Assembly: GCA_022410635.1 (NCBI GenBank)
Contig: JAJVDF010000260.1
Location: 1,167,704 to 1,231,703, forward strand
Length of the DNA: 64,000 bases
Direction of reading: 5' to 3'
DNA from: Tretioscincus oriximinensis
Lineage: Eukaryota; Chordata; Lepidosauria; Squamata; Gymnophthalmidae
The notes under the pieces were generated by a model. That model did not search any database and had not been told where the DNA came from. It saw nothing but the letters and a program-made list of their open reading frames with translations. Of this stretch, positions 32,583 through 60,636 are shown piece by piece (the first letter of the stretch is position 1; each line of letters starts with the position of its first letter). Made by a program: the position numbers and the translations under genes.

Positions 32583-33330
32583 CATAAGAACCTAAGAGGA
32601 GCCCTGCTGAAGGGCCCCAGAATCCACCTAGTNAAGCCTTCTGTCTCACACNCAGGCCACCCATTGCCCCTGGGCATCTCAAGCAGAAGGCAGCAAAACC
32701 TTCCTTTATTCTCAGCTCTGGGAACAGGGAATTGGTTCAACTGCATGATAGTGTAGACTATGGCAGGCCCCATACACTGGCATGTGGGTGAACCAAGTGG
32801 GACCTGCCATAGACTACACTGNCCCACNCACTGCACCTGGTCTCAAGCAGAAGGCAAAACCTGTCCCTGTTCTCGAAGCTCTGCTAATGGTACTTCAGGA
32901 ATCCTGCCTGCTGCTCCATCCTGCATCAAGAGATCCATCCTAGTAGCTATCGATACCCTTGGCTTCCATGAAGTTGTCTCATCCNGTCTTAAAGCTACCC
33001 AGGCTGCTAACTACCACCCCCTCTTCTAGAAGTCAATTGCACAGACCAATTACCTCTGTCCTGCCCTTCAGTTTCAAGGAAGCCCCCCTGGTCTTAGGGT
33101 TGTGTGGTAGAGAAAGTAATTTTTCTCAATACCCCACGTATGATTTTATCTACTTCAATCAGATCTCTTTAAACGCCTTCTTTCAAGGCTGAAGAGGCCC
33201 AGTCATTGCAGCTGCGTTTGTAAGGGATTTCGTTCCAGCCCCTGGATCATTCTTGCCCCTTTTTCAGTTCCACAATTTACTTTCTCACAAGGGGTGACCA
33301 GAATTATACACAATATTCCAAATGTGGCCT
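32583..33330 (-). mobile_element. CR1 LINE 3' portion, older copy
   Basis: Runs from CATAAGAACCTAAGAGGAGC through CTTGGCTTCCATGAAGTTGT and ACCCCCTCTTCTAGAAGTCA to GTGACCAGAATTATACACAA. A foldback copy (TAGTGTAGACTATGGCAGGC) interrupts it at about 32750-32825. Confidence 0.85.
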
Positions 33331-33807
33331 CACCAGATTGGTAAAGAGGGAATCTGGCCATCAGCTGAGGATTCACTAGCTGAGTTTGGAAAGTCACCAG
33401 CAGAGCAACAGGGGCCACCAGACTCTTCCTCAGACTGGAATCTCCAGCCAGAGCCCTGCAGAATGGAATGGAGTCATTGACTCATCTTGGTCCTGTATGA
33501 TGAGAATTAATTAAATATAGATACACTTGCAGGGGAAATCCTTGCCGTATGGAGTATACATAAAGNGAGATTCCTTGTGCTCTTTTAATATTGCATGCAA
33601 AGCTTTGGCCTTCCCCGTTTATTTACATTTTTATACCACACTATTCCAGACGTTGTCAGGGCAGTGAACAATAAAGCCTATTGAAAAGGGTTCGGGAGTC
33701 TTGAAAGAGCTGCTGGCTGCCAGTTTGCTACCGAGTCCAATTCAAGGTATGAATTCTAACCTGCAAGTAGCGAAATGATTTTTCTTCCAAATATAGGCCT
33801 TCTCTGA

Positions 33808-34095
33808 ACATAAGAACATCAGAAGAGCCATACTGGATCAGGCCACAGCCCATCNAGTCCAGCATTCTGTCCCACACAGAAGCCCACCAGACGCACCTGG
33901 GCAGTCCGAACAGAGGAAAGCAAAATATGCTCCTGTTCATGACTCCCTGCAAATGGTATCTCAGGAGTCCTGCCTGTTGCTCCATCCCGGAGGCGACATC
34001 CAGACACCCATCCTAGGACCCATTTATACCCTTGGTGTCCATAAACCTGTCTAGTCCTGTCTTGAAACTATCCAAGCTGTTAGCTACCACTACCA
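33808..34095 (-). mobile_element. CR1 LINE 3' end
   Basis: AACATAAGAACATCAGAAGA to GTCTTGAAACTATCCAAGCT; young, near-identical to 18085-18365. Confidence 0.93.
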
Positions 34096-34411
34096 GGGAA
34101 CGGCTGGCAGGACACACATCATGCTGGTCTTGAAAGAGTTGCACTTTTATTGTTGTTGCCGCCCCGAGACGTTCGNGTATGGGGCAGGGGTACAAATGCA
34201 AATAAATAAATTCTTCCATATCACCCTGCCCATGCCTTAAGATCTACAGAGGCGGCCCTCCTGACTGTATCGCCTGCTCTCAGTGGCAAGGCATGTNNGA
34301 ACACAGGAAANGGCCTCCTCTGTGGCAGCCCCAGACTACGGGGCAGCCCCCCCTTGAGGTGCGTCAATTGCCATCATTGTATGCATTCAGAAAACACCCT
34401 TTCGCCTAGAC

Positions 34412-35135
34412 CAGACCTGGGCATTGTACGGCCCCCGGGCCGCATACGGCCCTTTGATTGGCTCTGACCGGCCCGTGTAACGTTAATTGGAGCGACGGGG
34501 GGCTCCTCATAATACATCCTCCCCTTCGCTTCCGGGCGATTCCTGGGCAGCCCTTGACGGCGGCGCTGGGGCTGATGCTGCTGGCTGCCTCCTGCTGGGC
34601 GCTGTCGCCTTCTCGCCCCTCTGGAGCCTCCCTCAGCCGCCCTCGATGGGGTGCCCCGCCGCGGGGCCCAGGGGAGGCGGCCCTGCTGTGGGAAGGTNGC
34701 GCTGCCNCCGCGGGGGCAACTTCGGCACAAGCACGGCTGCTCAGCACTTCGTTCGTGCTCAGAGGCGACGCCGCTCACAACCAGGCGATGGTGCACTGGA
34801 CGGGCGAGAACAGCAGCGTAAGGGCCGCCGGCAGGATGGAGGAGGCGGGGGGGATGTTCCCAGGGGAGGGGGGGAGGGGGCCTGCCCCCCCCTTCCACCC
34901 CCATCTCAAGATCTGTGGGTCTCCCTCGNGCAGCTTGTAGTGTTAGCCCAGACCTGGGCAAGGGACGGCCTGCCTATTGTCTGACCGGCCCACCCGTCTT
35001 AGCTCAGAGTTGGGGGTGTGGTTTTACTGTTATATGCAGTACTGGGTAGAATTGAGTTAACTGTATTAGTCCGGCCCTCTAAAACCATCCCAATTTCTCA
35101 TGTGGCCCGTTGGGAAAATTAATTGCCCCCCCCTG
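34412..35135 (+). mobile_element. Composite hAT element carrying a captured SORCS-family exon
   Basis: Starts CAGACCTGGGCATTGTACGG and ends GGAAAATTAATTGCCC..CTG. The flanking octamers GCCTAGAC (34404-34411) and GCCTGGAC (35136-35143) agree at 7 of 8 positions, a hAT-size target duplication. A second start-like end (CAGACCTGGGCAAGGGACGG) lies inside at 34949, and foreign GC-rich DNA fills the space between the two. No transposase frame, so it was probably mobilised by an autonomous relative. Confidence 0.8.
34530..34817 (+). pseudogene. Captured first-exon fragment of a SORCS receptor gene (SORCS2-like)
   Basis: The plus-strand frame encodes a hydrophobic, signal-peptide-like run (ALGLMLLAASCWAL), a Pro/Gly/Ala-rich stretch, then [20 protein letters not shown] and WTGENSS. 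This block is characteristic of the start of the VPS10 domain in SORCS receptors; SORCS2 is the best match from memory. The frame reaches GTAAGG at 34818, where the family's exon 1 plausibly ends, so exon and donor were copied from genomic DNA, not mRNA. Two Ns occur inside. The exact left edge is unclear. It lies inside a hAT element about 0.3 kb beyond the ZNF711 3' end, on the opposite strand; expression is not implied. Confidence 0.8.
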
Positions 35136-35429
35136 GCCTGGACTTTAGCTGGAAAAACCCTACTTTCAGGTATTGTTGTTTTATGTTAATCTGGTTTTTA
35201 TTGTTCACCACCCTGATACTTCAGGTACAGGACAGTATAGGAATGTGAATCAATATGGCCCCGAGGGGGCACCAGGTAAAGCAAAGAAGGGCTTCCAACC
35301 AACCTGGTTTATCGTTGCTTCCAGTCAAACAGAAACTTCTGCAGATTTTGAAGAAAATCCTCAGGATCGACCAGGAAGCCCCAGGAGTTCTCAGACCTGA
35401 AAGGACATCNACCGAGATGCCAAAGCTTG

Positions 35430-37066
35430 GAGTGCAAGAGATGCCTTTTTATTGTATGCTCATTACAATGAGTAACACATTTTGAAATAATAATCCCACA
35501 TAACAGTGACATCTTATTTTACAGCGTGTACATCATTTTTACAGCCACATCAACACAAGTAGTTTTTTCTAAGGTTTCCAAAAGTTAACTTTCTGGAGTT
35601 TAGAAATATATATAAAAAAAATTATTCTCAAGGAACTGATTCTCATCTGGTGCAAAACCAAAAATAAAAATATGAACATTACCCAAAACACAAAGCCACG
35701 AGAGAGTAGCATGAAGGAAAGTTACCATTTATCATGTGTGCAAAACATGAAGCAACTTAAAAAGAAAAAGGTACACATTATATGCATAACATTTATGAAC
35801 AGTTTCTTAATTATTAAATAGCCCTAGACCAGCTTGTTATATTAAGCGCCATTTTGATTTGCAGCATGCTAACACAAAGCCTCGTTTCAAGGGATGCATT
35901 TCAAATGTGTACACTGTAAACGGAAGATCCACCTTCAGACTCAAGGGCAGCAGATGGTTCTGGTTAAATACTGCATATATAACTTTCTTACAGATTGGAA
36001 ATGCAGGCTTATAAGTATGGTACACGTCGTGTATGAATTGATTTCAAAGGTGCAATTTTCATTTCTAGGCCAATTTTTGTTGCTTTCAATTAGCAAGGAA
36101 AGGCCGCGGTGGTTTTGCCACGGCAGGAACGCGGCTCCTTAGGAATGTACAACTGTTGCGTTGTGGGACTCCTTAGGAACGTGCAACTGTTACGGTCTTT
36201 TTAATCTTGATAACAGGTTTAGAAAGGGGAAAAGAACAGTGCCGGTTCTTTGCACCCATAGCTGCAGCCACGTTTTCCTTTTAAAAACAAAAACAAGCCG
36301 TCTGATTCGACTGATCCAAAAGTACATTTTTGACAAATGCGCCATACTGAACATTCAACTGCAGTTTTCGGATAAAAAGGGAAATTATATACATAGACAT
36401 CTTTAACCCTAGCACCAAACGACACCTTTTGAACTGAGAAATGTATCGTTAATACCATATTCTGGGATTTTAAAAGATTAGCAGCTCTGGGAAGAAGAAA
36501 GAAAAGAGTAAGAATTCCTCATTGAAGCTACCGGGAAGAAGAAATTAGTGTTTCCTAATGAACTGTCAGCACCTTGCCAATCCTACTACCCAGTAGAAGC
36601 GATTAAAAATGTCAGCGACCAACCAAGGGGCCTCCACCTAATGCCACGGCTCCAAAGCCGGCATATTGCATACCTGCAGAGTGTTTTAAAGGACTCCCAC
36701 CCCCCGGTTCCTTTAAGGAGAAAAATGGCGTGATTGATAAAAGGGCTAAAACAACTGCCTTAGTATTTTCTTAAGCTTAATAATGTAGAATACTTTTAAC
36801 AGAAGACATTCAAGCGGGTTCTGCAGCGTTTCACACATTCATCTTTCTGCCTTTTATAGTGTTCTTTAGGTTCTGATGAGCAACAATCATAGGGGCTACA
36901 AGGTTCCCTATCCACCCTAATAGTTTTTTTTAATTTTTTTTTAAGACTCGTAATACAAAGAATGTAAAGGGTTATGGATTTAAGATCAAGCTTTGAGACC
37001 AGGAGAAACAGTTCGTGAGATTGAGCTTATCACAGTTCCTAAACTGCTTTCTTCCAGGGGTTTAGG
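35430..37066 (-). other. ZNF711: ZNF711 3' UTR
   Basis: About 1.6 kb of AT-rich, mostly repeat-free sequence follows the stop. On the minus strand AATAAA (35448-35453 here) gives a plausible cleavage site near 35430. The clean sequence contrasts with the repeat-dense DNA beyond it, which suggests constraint. Confidence 0.65.
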
Positions 37067-54285
<17,219 letters not shown>

Positions 54286-54308
54286 AATCATTTATGCTCA
54301 TTCACAAA

Positions 54309-56640
54309 CTGTGGATAGAAAATGGCACATAAAATTACTTGAACCAGTATTAGCCTTATAGCAAAAAGTATCATGTTTTCAGCCTTATACCACAATTTTG
54401 TGTATGGAGAAAATACTATAAAGCAGCTGACCATTTAAGGAAATTATTTCATACAAGCATCCTTTCATAAACTCATCATTGAAAGAGTTGGAAGTGCTAT
54501 TCTACATTCAGAAGCATCCTATTGTGTTTTATTTTGGGAAATATCTTGGAATATGGGCCTGTTATCCACATGCCAGTGAAGATTATGGCAAATCTTCTAG
54601 ACAAAGCATGTTGACATTCAACAAGCAGCATAATAAGGAATCCCCAACCATGGGTTGTGGCCCAGGATAAACCAGAAAACTCACTCCTTCTTAGGAAAGG
54701 TACTTTCCTAGAATTCAGAAAAAATCTGTACCTTCTCTGGTTCAATGAGGCTTATTCCTAAGTATTATGCAAAGCTGATATTTTTAATCTGTGGTTAATA
54801 AAATTTGAAGATGGAATATAAAATGCCCTGACAGGATTCCCAGTACAAAAGTGAACCATCTATTCACAAGAAATACATTCAGACATGTTACTAGGGGGAC
54901 AGAAACCTTGTTGCTATGCTTATGCAGACACAAATCACCATGCTGACCGGCTACAGCAGTGAGTATATTTTGCGCTTCCTAAACTAGGTTGCCATAGCCT
55001 ACACTAATGAGTGGACAACAGACCCCTATTTCAAGATAAATCCTAGAAGGACTTCTATGACACTTTCTCTACTAACTAATCACGATAGCATATTACTTCA
55101 AAAGAGATTATTTATTTACAATGAGGTTTGCTACAAATGATAGGTATAGTGGAACTCTTGACATGTCACAGGTATTATTGGTTGTCACTGTTTCAGTGAA
55201 TTTTACCTAAAATACTAAGTGCCAAGTTTGTTATGGACACATCCATACATATTGTACTTCAGAATAAATGACAGTATCCAGACCAAACCAGCATCACAGG
55301 CCAATCATATAGAAGGACGATTCCCTGACTGACAGTTGTGACATGACATGGAGAAGCTAACAGAAGGAAGTATTGCCACATGTAAACAATTTCTGCACTG
55401 AGCTAGAATGATCCACCACAGTGGATGGTGAGAATGAGTTTCAGTGTAAAAAAGTTCGCTTCAAAAAATAATGTCTATAGAACATATTTATCAAGGCAAG
55501 AAATTGCTGGGAATTATTTCCATTAGAAGAATGCTGTAGCAATGCTATAATTTATCTGACAAAACAGGCTGAATGAGACCACAAAACCTTGTGCAATGAA
55601 ACAATTACACACATTGATGGTGCAAGAATTCCCCTCACCCCACAACATTCACCTGCAAATTCATTGGAACTCAGGGGCAGCCACTATTAAATTCAAAGTG
55701 GATCTTTTCTCCTTCAAGCTGTATGAAATGAAGGTACATTAGATCCACCTGGTTATACCAAGTTTTAATCCACCTTCACTTTCAGAACCAAAGACAAATT
55801 AGCAAAGTGGCAAGCTGTGTCAGCCTGGGCTTAGAATATCTAGCAAGTCTAATAAGAAAAAGGGAGGTAACATGAACTTTCCTAGACAAAGCCGTACAAT
55901 GGAGTGAACTGCCTAGGGACAGACATTTGGGAGTCTAAGTAGCAACAGAGAGGCAAATGCGTGGCGAGGTAATAAATCAGGTACAGTATAATGAGGATTG
56001 TTAAAGCTTCCTGAGGGAAGAAAGTGTAAACAAGGATGTTGCAATCAAAAGGGTTGTCACTTGGTGAAGAGAAAGGGGGATTTGCACTGAGTCTTATTCA
56101 TTCTTTTTCTGGAGGGTAGAATTTTCATTACAGGGCTGGACATCTGCATAAAATATAAGAAGACCTATACTGGATTGGGCCGGAGCCCATCTAATCCACT
56201 ATTCTGTCTCATACAGAGGCCCAACAATACCTATTTTAGCATGCAGGTGGCAGGCCCCTATTCTGAGATACAGTCCATCTGTAAGGTCCATCCCTAGCAT
56301 AAGAAAAGGCAAACCTGGCTACAGAAGTTCATGCTGCCAAACCTTTCCCTAGTGAGCCCCTAAGGTATTACAAGAGCCCCTCACTAGAATAAGAGCTCCT
56401 TGTTGGAACCCCATTGCACCTACAGAAGTAGGTTTTAAGCTATTTCTTTTAAACCCACCTTCTTCTTGTTAATCCCTAAGGTGCTCAGAGATCTCCCTTT
56501 GCTAGAAACACCACTGGGTTGCGTAACGTGTGTGTGGGAATCGCTTCCCACTTTGCTGCGTGTTTTCCCATTCTGGAAAAAAGTGGTTTGAAGCTAGATT
56601 AAAACTTGAAAGCATGTGGTGTGTCTGATGCACGGGGGCA
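54309..56640. other. ZNF711 first intron, no coding signal
   Basis: Contains foldback fragments at 54515-54605 (ATATCTTGGAATATGGGCCT) and 54980-55055 (TTGCCATAGCCTACACTAAT), CTCTAAGGTGCTAC-family pieces at 55800-55920 and 56320-56520, and a CR1 tail at 56155-56225. Untranslated exons may be present but I cannot place any. Confidence 0.55.
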
Positions 56641-56695
56641 AAAACTGTGTGCAGGAGGGCACATAGGTCTGGTGGTTACACAAAAAAAGGTAAAT

Positions 56696-56716
56696 GTTTA
56701 TTATTATTATTATTAT
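56696..56716. repeat. TTA microsatellite
   Basis: Seven TTA triplets at the left margin of the CpG island. Confidence 0.95.
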
Positions 56717-56749
56717 TTCGCTATTTAAGCCTGTGCGAGCAACTGAGAA

Positions 56750-58540
56750 GCCAGCCGGCCGCGGCATGTACGGGACTGTCAGTCAATGGGGAGGAGGGGG
56801 GGGGGGGGGAAGAGGAAGGGAAAAGAGAACCCGCGCGTGCACGTGAAAGAGGGAGCGCGCATCCCCCTTCTGCATGTCTTCCTGGAACTTCTTGCAACCA
56901 CGCGCACACAAACGCACCACTTCGTCTTCCTCCCTCTCCGCGGCGCCCGCGAGCGCCCCACCATGCCGGCCTGGGCAGCCCGGGTCCGGCCGGCCGAGAC
57001 GGAGGGAATGACGGGAGCCCGCCCGCCGCCGCTCGGGCAGAGGAAGGGGTGGGGTTGTGGCCAGCAGACGCCTCGCTGCCTCCTTCCCCGCCCGCCCGTC
57101 CCGCCCGGGGCGGTGTCGGCGGCGGCTCAGGCTGCGGGCGGCGCGAGGAGAGCCAGGGCGGCCAGCGAGGCTTCGCGAGGCGGGGGGCGCCAAACAGGCA
57201 ACCCCACCGATGCTCCTTCGCCTGGACGGCGCTGGCGGATCTCCCCCCTCCCCAAGGCTTCCTGGGCTCGGGCGCCTCGGTCTCCTCCCAGGCAGGCCCC
57301 GGGGTCCCTCCCTCTCGCGGCCCGGCCTGCACGGCTGCGCACTGAGCGGCCTGGGGGCCCGGAGGCCCCTTCCTGCTGGGGCGAAGGCGAAGCAGGGCCT
57401 GGGAGGGAGGGTGAGGAGCGCCCGGCCTTGGAACAGCGGCGGGAGGCGCGGTGGGGATGCCGGTCGGCCATTCGGTCTCTCAGCTTTGCCTCGGCGGCCG
57501 CCATTTTATTTTCCGCCATTTTGTTTCCCGGCCTGGGCCCGACGCGAGCGAGTCGGTTTCTTCAGGCGGGAGAGGGAGGGAGGGACGCCGTCGGTCTCCC
57601 CGGGGCGGCGACAAAAGACTCCGAAAGGGACCGCGGCGCGTGTGCGGGACGAGGGGATTCCGGGCGGGGCGCCGGCGCGGTGCTGGGAGGGTGGGTGATG
57701 CGAAGGGCCCCGAAGCGCTACGGGTAGGCCTCAGGGCGCGGCCTACTGGGGCGAGTGGGGCCTACGCGGCCTGCCCGCCTCGCGGCCCCCATCCACGGCA
57801 GCGATGCTCTTTTCCGCGGCCAGGGGACCCCCGCGGCCCCCTCGGCGGCTCCTCACCTTCGCTTGCCCGGCGGGCGGGCCCGAGCGGGCGGCGGCGCTGC
57901 TGCTGGCGGTGGAGGCCGGAAGGCTCGGCCGCGCCGCCTCGGCTGCCGCTTTTTTTCCAGGCCTGGCATTCGGGGTCCGCCAGGTCCGAGGCCTGCAGTC
58001 TGCACCAATCACAGGCGGGGATGCGGCGGCGGCGGCGGCGGGAGGGACGCGGGAGCGCGCGCGGCCTGCTCCGTGTCTCCCTCCTCGCTCCCCCTCCCAT
58101 CCCCGGCCGCCGCCTCGCTCGCCTCCCCCCTCCCCGGCGCGATCGCGTCACGGCAGATCACGCCNNNNNNNNNNNNNNNNNNNNNNNNNNNNNNNNNNNN
58201 NNNNNNNNNNNNNNNCCCCCCCCCCCCGACAAGCAGACAGAGCAATGGAGCATGCGCGGCACCATTGCCTGAATCTCCTTTTTTGCCAGGACTTTCGTTG
58301 CCATTCCCGGGGCGGGGCTGGGAAACCAGCGGCATGCGAATATTCATCGCCACGAACAAAAGCGGCTTGGTTGGATTGGAAGGAGCGAGAGGGCGGCGGC
58401 GGGCGAGAAACGCAAATAGAATTGGCATGCGCTGCGACCGTCGCTGCTGCGTTTCACAATCACTGGCGCACCATTGCGGTTGCGTGGGAGGGAGGAAAAC
58501 GAAAGCAATCCTTTTTGCAGGCCCATATTTGACAATTGGG
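56750..58540 (-). promoter_or_regulatory. ZNF711: CpG island, probable ZNF711 promoter and non-coding first exon
   Basis: The only long GC- and CpG-rich stretch in the window, upstream of ZNF711. Two YY1-type motifs (57497-57507 and 57513-57522) read AAAATGGCGG on the minus strand, the usual orientation just downstream of a start site. A CCAAT box (ACCAATCAC) lies near 58005 and NRF1-like GCATGCGC near 58248 and 58427. A donor-like AAG/GTGAGG at 57857/57856 could end a first exon, but would imply a start further right than the YY1 pair suggests. Long open frames here are only a GC effect. Confidence 0.6.
58165..58215. other. Assembly gap (51 N) followed by a C run
   Basis: 51 Ns inside the CpG island, followed by about a dozen Cs. 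True size unknown; transcription start and first exon of ZNF711 may be affected. Confidence 0.99.
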
Positions 58541-58721
58541 TTTTTCTTAGGGGGTNTTTTGGTGGGCAATTTCAAAAACAAAACAAAAAAACATCAGGTG
58601 TGTGCAGTAGTTGGCAGGTCTGCAAACCGTGATTTGCCAGACTTAAATCAGGCTCTGGGTTTGGGGCATCTGGGTTTGCAAACAAGGCCAGGAAAGCCCA
58701 GGAGTGTCCAGTAGTTGAACA

Positions 58722-58802
58722 TGGGAACATAAGATAAAGGGAGGCCTGGTGAATGGGGCCAGGGTGACTTCCACCTAGTGCAGCCTTCTGGCCCACCAAA
58801 TG
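58722..58802 (-). mobile_element. CR1 3' end fragment, inverted against the next copy
   Basis: GAACATAAGATAAAGGGAGG to CAGCCTTCTGGCCCACCAAA, antisense, directly abutting the sense copy at 58803. Confidence 0.7.
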
Positions 58803-59453
58803 GCCACATTTGGAATACTGTGTTCAATTCTGGTCACCACATCNCAAGAGGGACATTTTGGAACTGGAGAAGGTGCAGAAAAGGGCAACAAAAATGATCA
58901 AGGNTCTGGAGCACCTCCCTTANGAAGCAAGGCTGCAACGTCTGGGCCTCTTCAGCCTTGAAAGGAGACGTTTGAGAGGTGATCTGATTGAAGTGTACAA
59001 AATCATGCATGGGATCGACAGGNTGAATAGAGAAAAAGTGTTTTCTCTATCACATAACACAAGGACCAGGGGGCCCTCCTTTAAAACTGTTGGGTAGAAA
59101 AGTGAGAACAGACAAAGGAAAGTATTTTTTCACCCAGAGGCTCATCAGCCTGTGGAATTTACTTCCTGAAGAGGTAGTGGTAGCTAACAGCTTGGATAGT
59201 TTCAAGACAGGACTAGACAGGTTTATGGACACCAAGGGTATAAATGGATACTAGGATGGATGTCTGGATGTTGTCTCCGGGATGGAGCAACAGGCAGGAC
59301 TCCTGAAATGTCATTTGCAGGGAGTCATGAACAGGAGCATATTTTGCTTTCCTCTGTTCGGANTGCCCAGGTGCATCTGGTGGGCCTCTGTGACACAGAA
59401 TGCTGGACTCGATGGGCTGTGGCCTGATCCAGGATGGCTCTTATGTTCTTATG
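58803..59453 (+). mobile_element. CR1 LINE, 3' end with reverse-transcriptase C terminus
   Basis: Encodes [20 protein letters not shown] and [20 protein letters not shown], then the 3' UTR to GATGGCTCTTATGTTCTTAT. Same subfamily as 18079-18775. Lies between the ZNF711 promoter and the unrecognised gene. Confidence 0.95.
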
Positions 59454-59694
59454 GGCATTTCTAACAAAGGCAAAACTGCCTCCTTTTCCCCCCACTTTTG
59501 GAATAGGGGCCTGCAACCCACATGCTAGTGCAGACTAGCAAAAAGCTTCAAGGATTCCACTGGTGCTAGGGTTGTGCAATAGAGAAGATACATTTTTCTC
59601 TGTTTACCATATCCAGTTGACTAGTGGCGTATCATCTGTTCCCCTGCTTTTGCATAAAAAATGCCAAGAAACCCAGGAGTGTCCAATAGACTGG

Positions 59695-60055
59695 ATTCCA
59701 GTTATCAACAATAACAAAATGACCAGCTTCAGGCAGATGCTTCTGTTTTTATTGTTCAGTTGCATTTCTGTGTGCTTTTCTACACTGTTGTTTCACACTG
59801 ACAGGTTCCTGATTGTGAAAGTAGTAACAGCAGCNGCCCAAGAAACAGCTGGGTGGAGCCTGCTGGGAAGTGTAGTCCACCTCTGAGCAGCAGGTACCTT
59901 CTTCCACCCAGGCTGCACGGGGCTCTGCCTGCAGCTCCCAGCCTGCACCGCAGGTAGCCTAGAGACAGACGATGCCCTTTTCGCCAATCAGCACCCAGTC
60001 CCACCTACGGAAATATATTTTCTGCTGACAGGAAATTGGCTGGGGGACTCCCCCC
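59695..60055 (+). repeat. Unclassified dispersed repeat, copy 3
   Basis: CAACAATAACAAAATGACCA, AAAGTAGTAACAGCAGC, AGCCTGCACCGCAGGTAGCC, TTCTGCTGACAGGAAATTGG. See copies at 53490 and 356. Confidence 0.75.
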
Positions 60056-60519
60056 AGTGTGGAAAGGGTCGAAGNAAGACAACCTGAATTAAAAATGAAN
60101 GCAGCTTTCAAATCATCCTTTCATTTATTGCAGGGAACAAAAATTAACATTGGGTATCACTTATCGGGCAGGACTTTAACGTGGGCTAGCCTTCTTTCAC
60201 CATCATACCCAGGGCTCCTCTCCAGTTGCTGAAAGAGTTTGGTGGCTGTTGGTGCTGTTATAGGTGGAAGAATCAGANCATGTATTTTCCATGCCCAAAA
60301 AACTGAACGAACCCACCAGAGAAGGTAACTCCAGATGTTTAGACCTCTCCATGCTTTGATAAAAACTGCCTCCCAATTTCTCATCGAGATGCAGCTAGTG
60401 AAATTCATTTGCTGAGAAGGGCTTTAGAAAGCTGAGCTTTATGACGATACCAGAAGAAGGATCAAGTGAAGAGTGTTCTAAATGTCAAAATGCTTTTCAC
60501 ATTCCCTTTGCAAAAGCTT

Positions 60520-60636
60520 CTACGTGCGCCAGTTCTGAGGATATCCAATCCCTGTTCTTTCGGCTTTCACATAATTTGCTGCACGAGGGTTGTGCGGCTG
60601 ATAATTGGATCGAGGGAATATAAAGCCATCAGGTTT
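60520..60636 (-). CDS. Unrecognised gene, terminal coding exon
   Basis: 117 bp, acceptor TTCTTTCACAG; KPDGFIFPRSNYQPHNPR, then AANYVKAERTGIGYPQNWRT and TAG. A minus-strand AATAAA at 60124-60129 is a plausible polyadenylation signal, giving a UTR of about 0.4 kb. Confidence 0.7.
   Translation of the reverse strand, partial: KPDGFIFPRSNYQPHNPRAANYVKAERTGIGYPQNWRT

Larger units (their letters stand above)
27331..34400. other. POF1B-ZNF711 intergenic region, repeat-dense
   Basis: No supported exon. It contains CR1 pieces, both SINE types, hAT fragments and foldback copies listed separately; the remainder has no feature I can name. Confidence 0.6.

Noticed and set aside
56647..58714. Several 200-319-residue frames in the GC-rich region
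   Set aside because: Stop-poor because of CpG-island composition; frames overlap on both strands, run through the N gap and show no recognisable domain.
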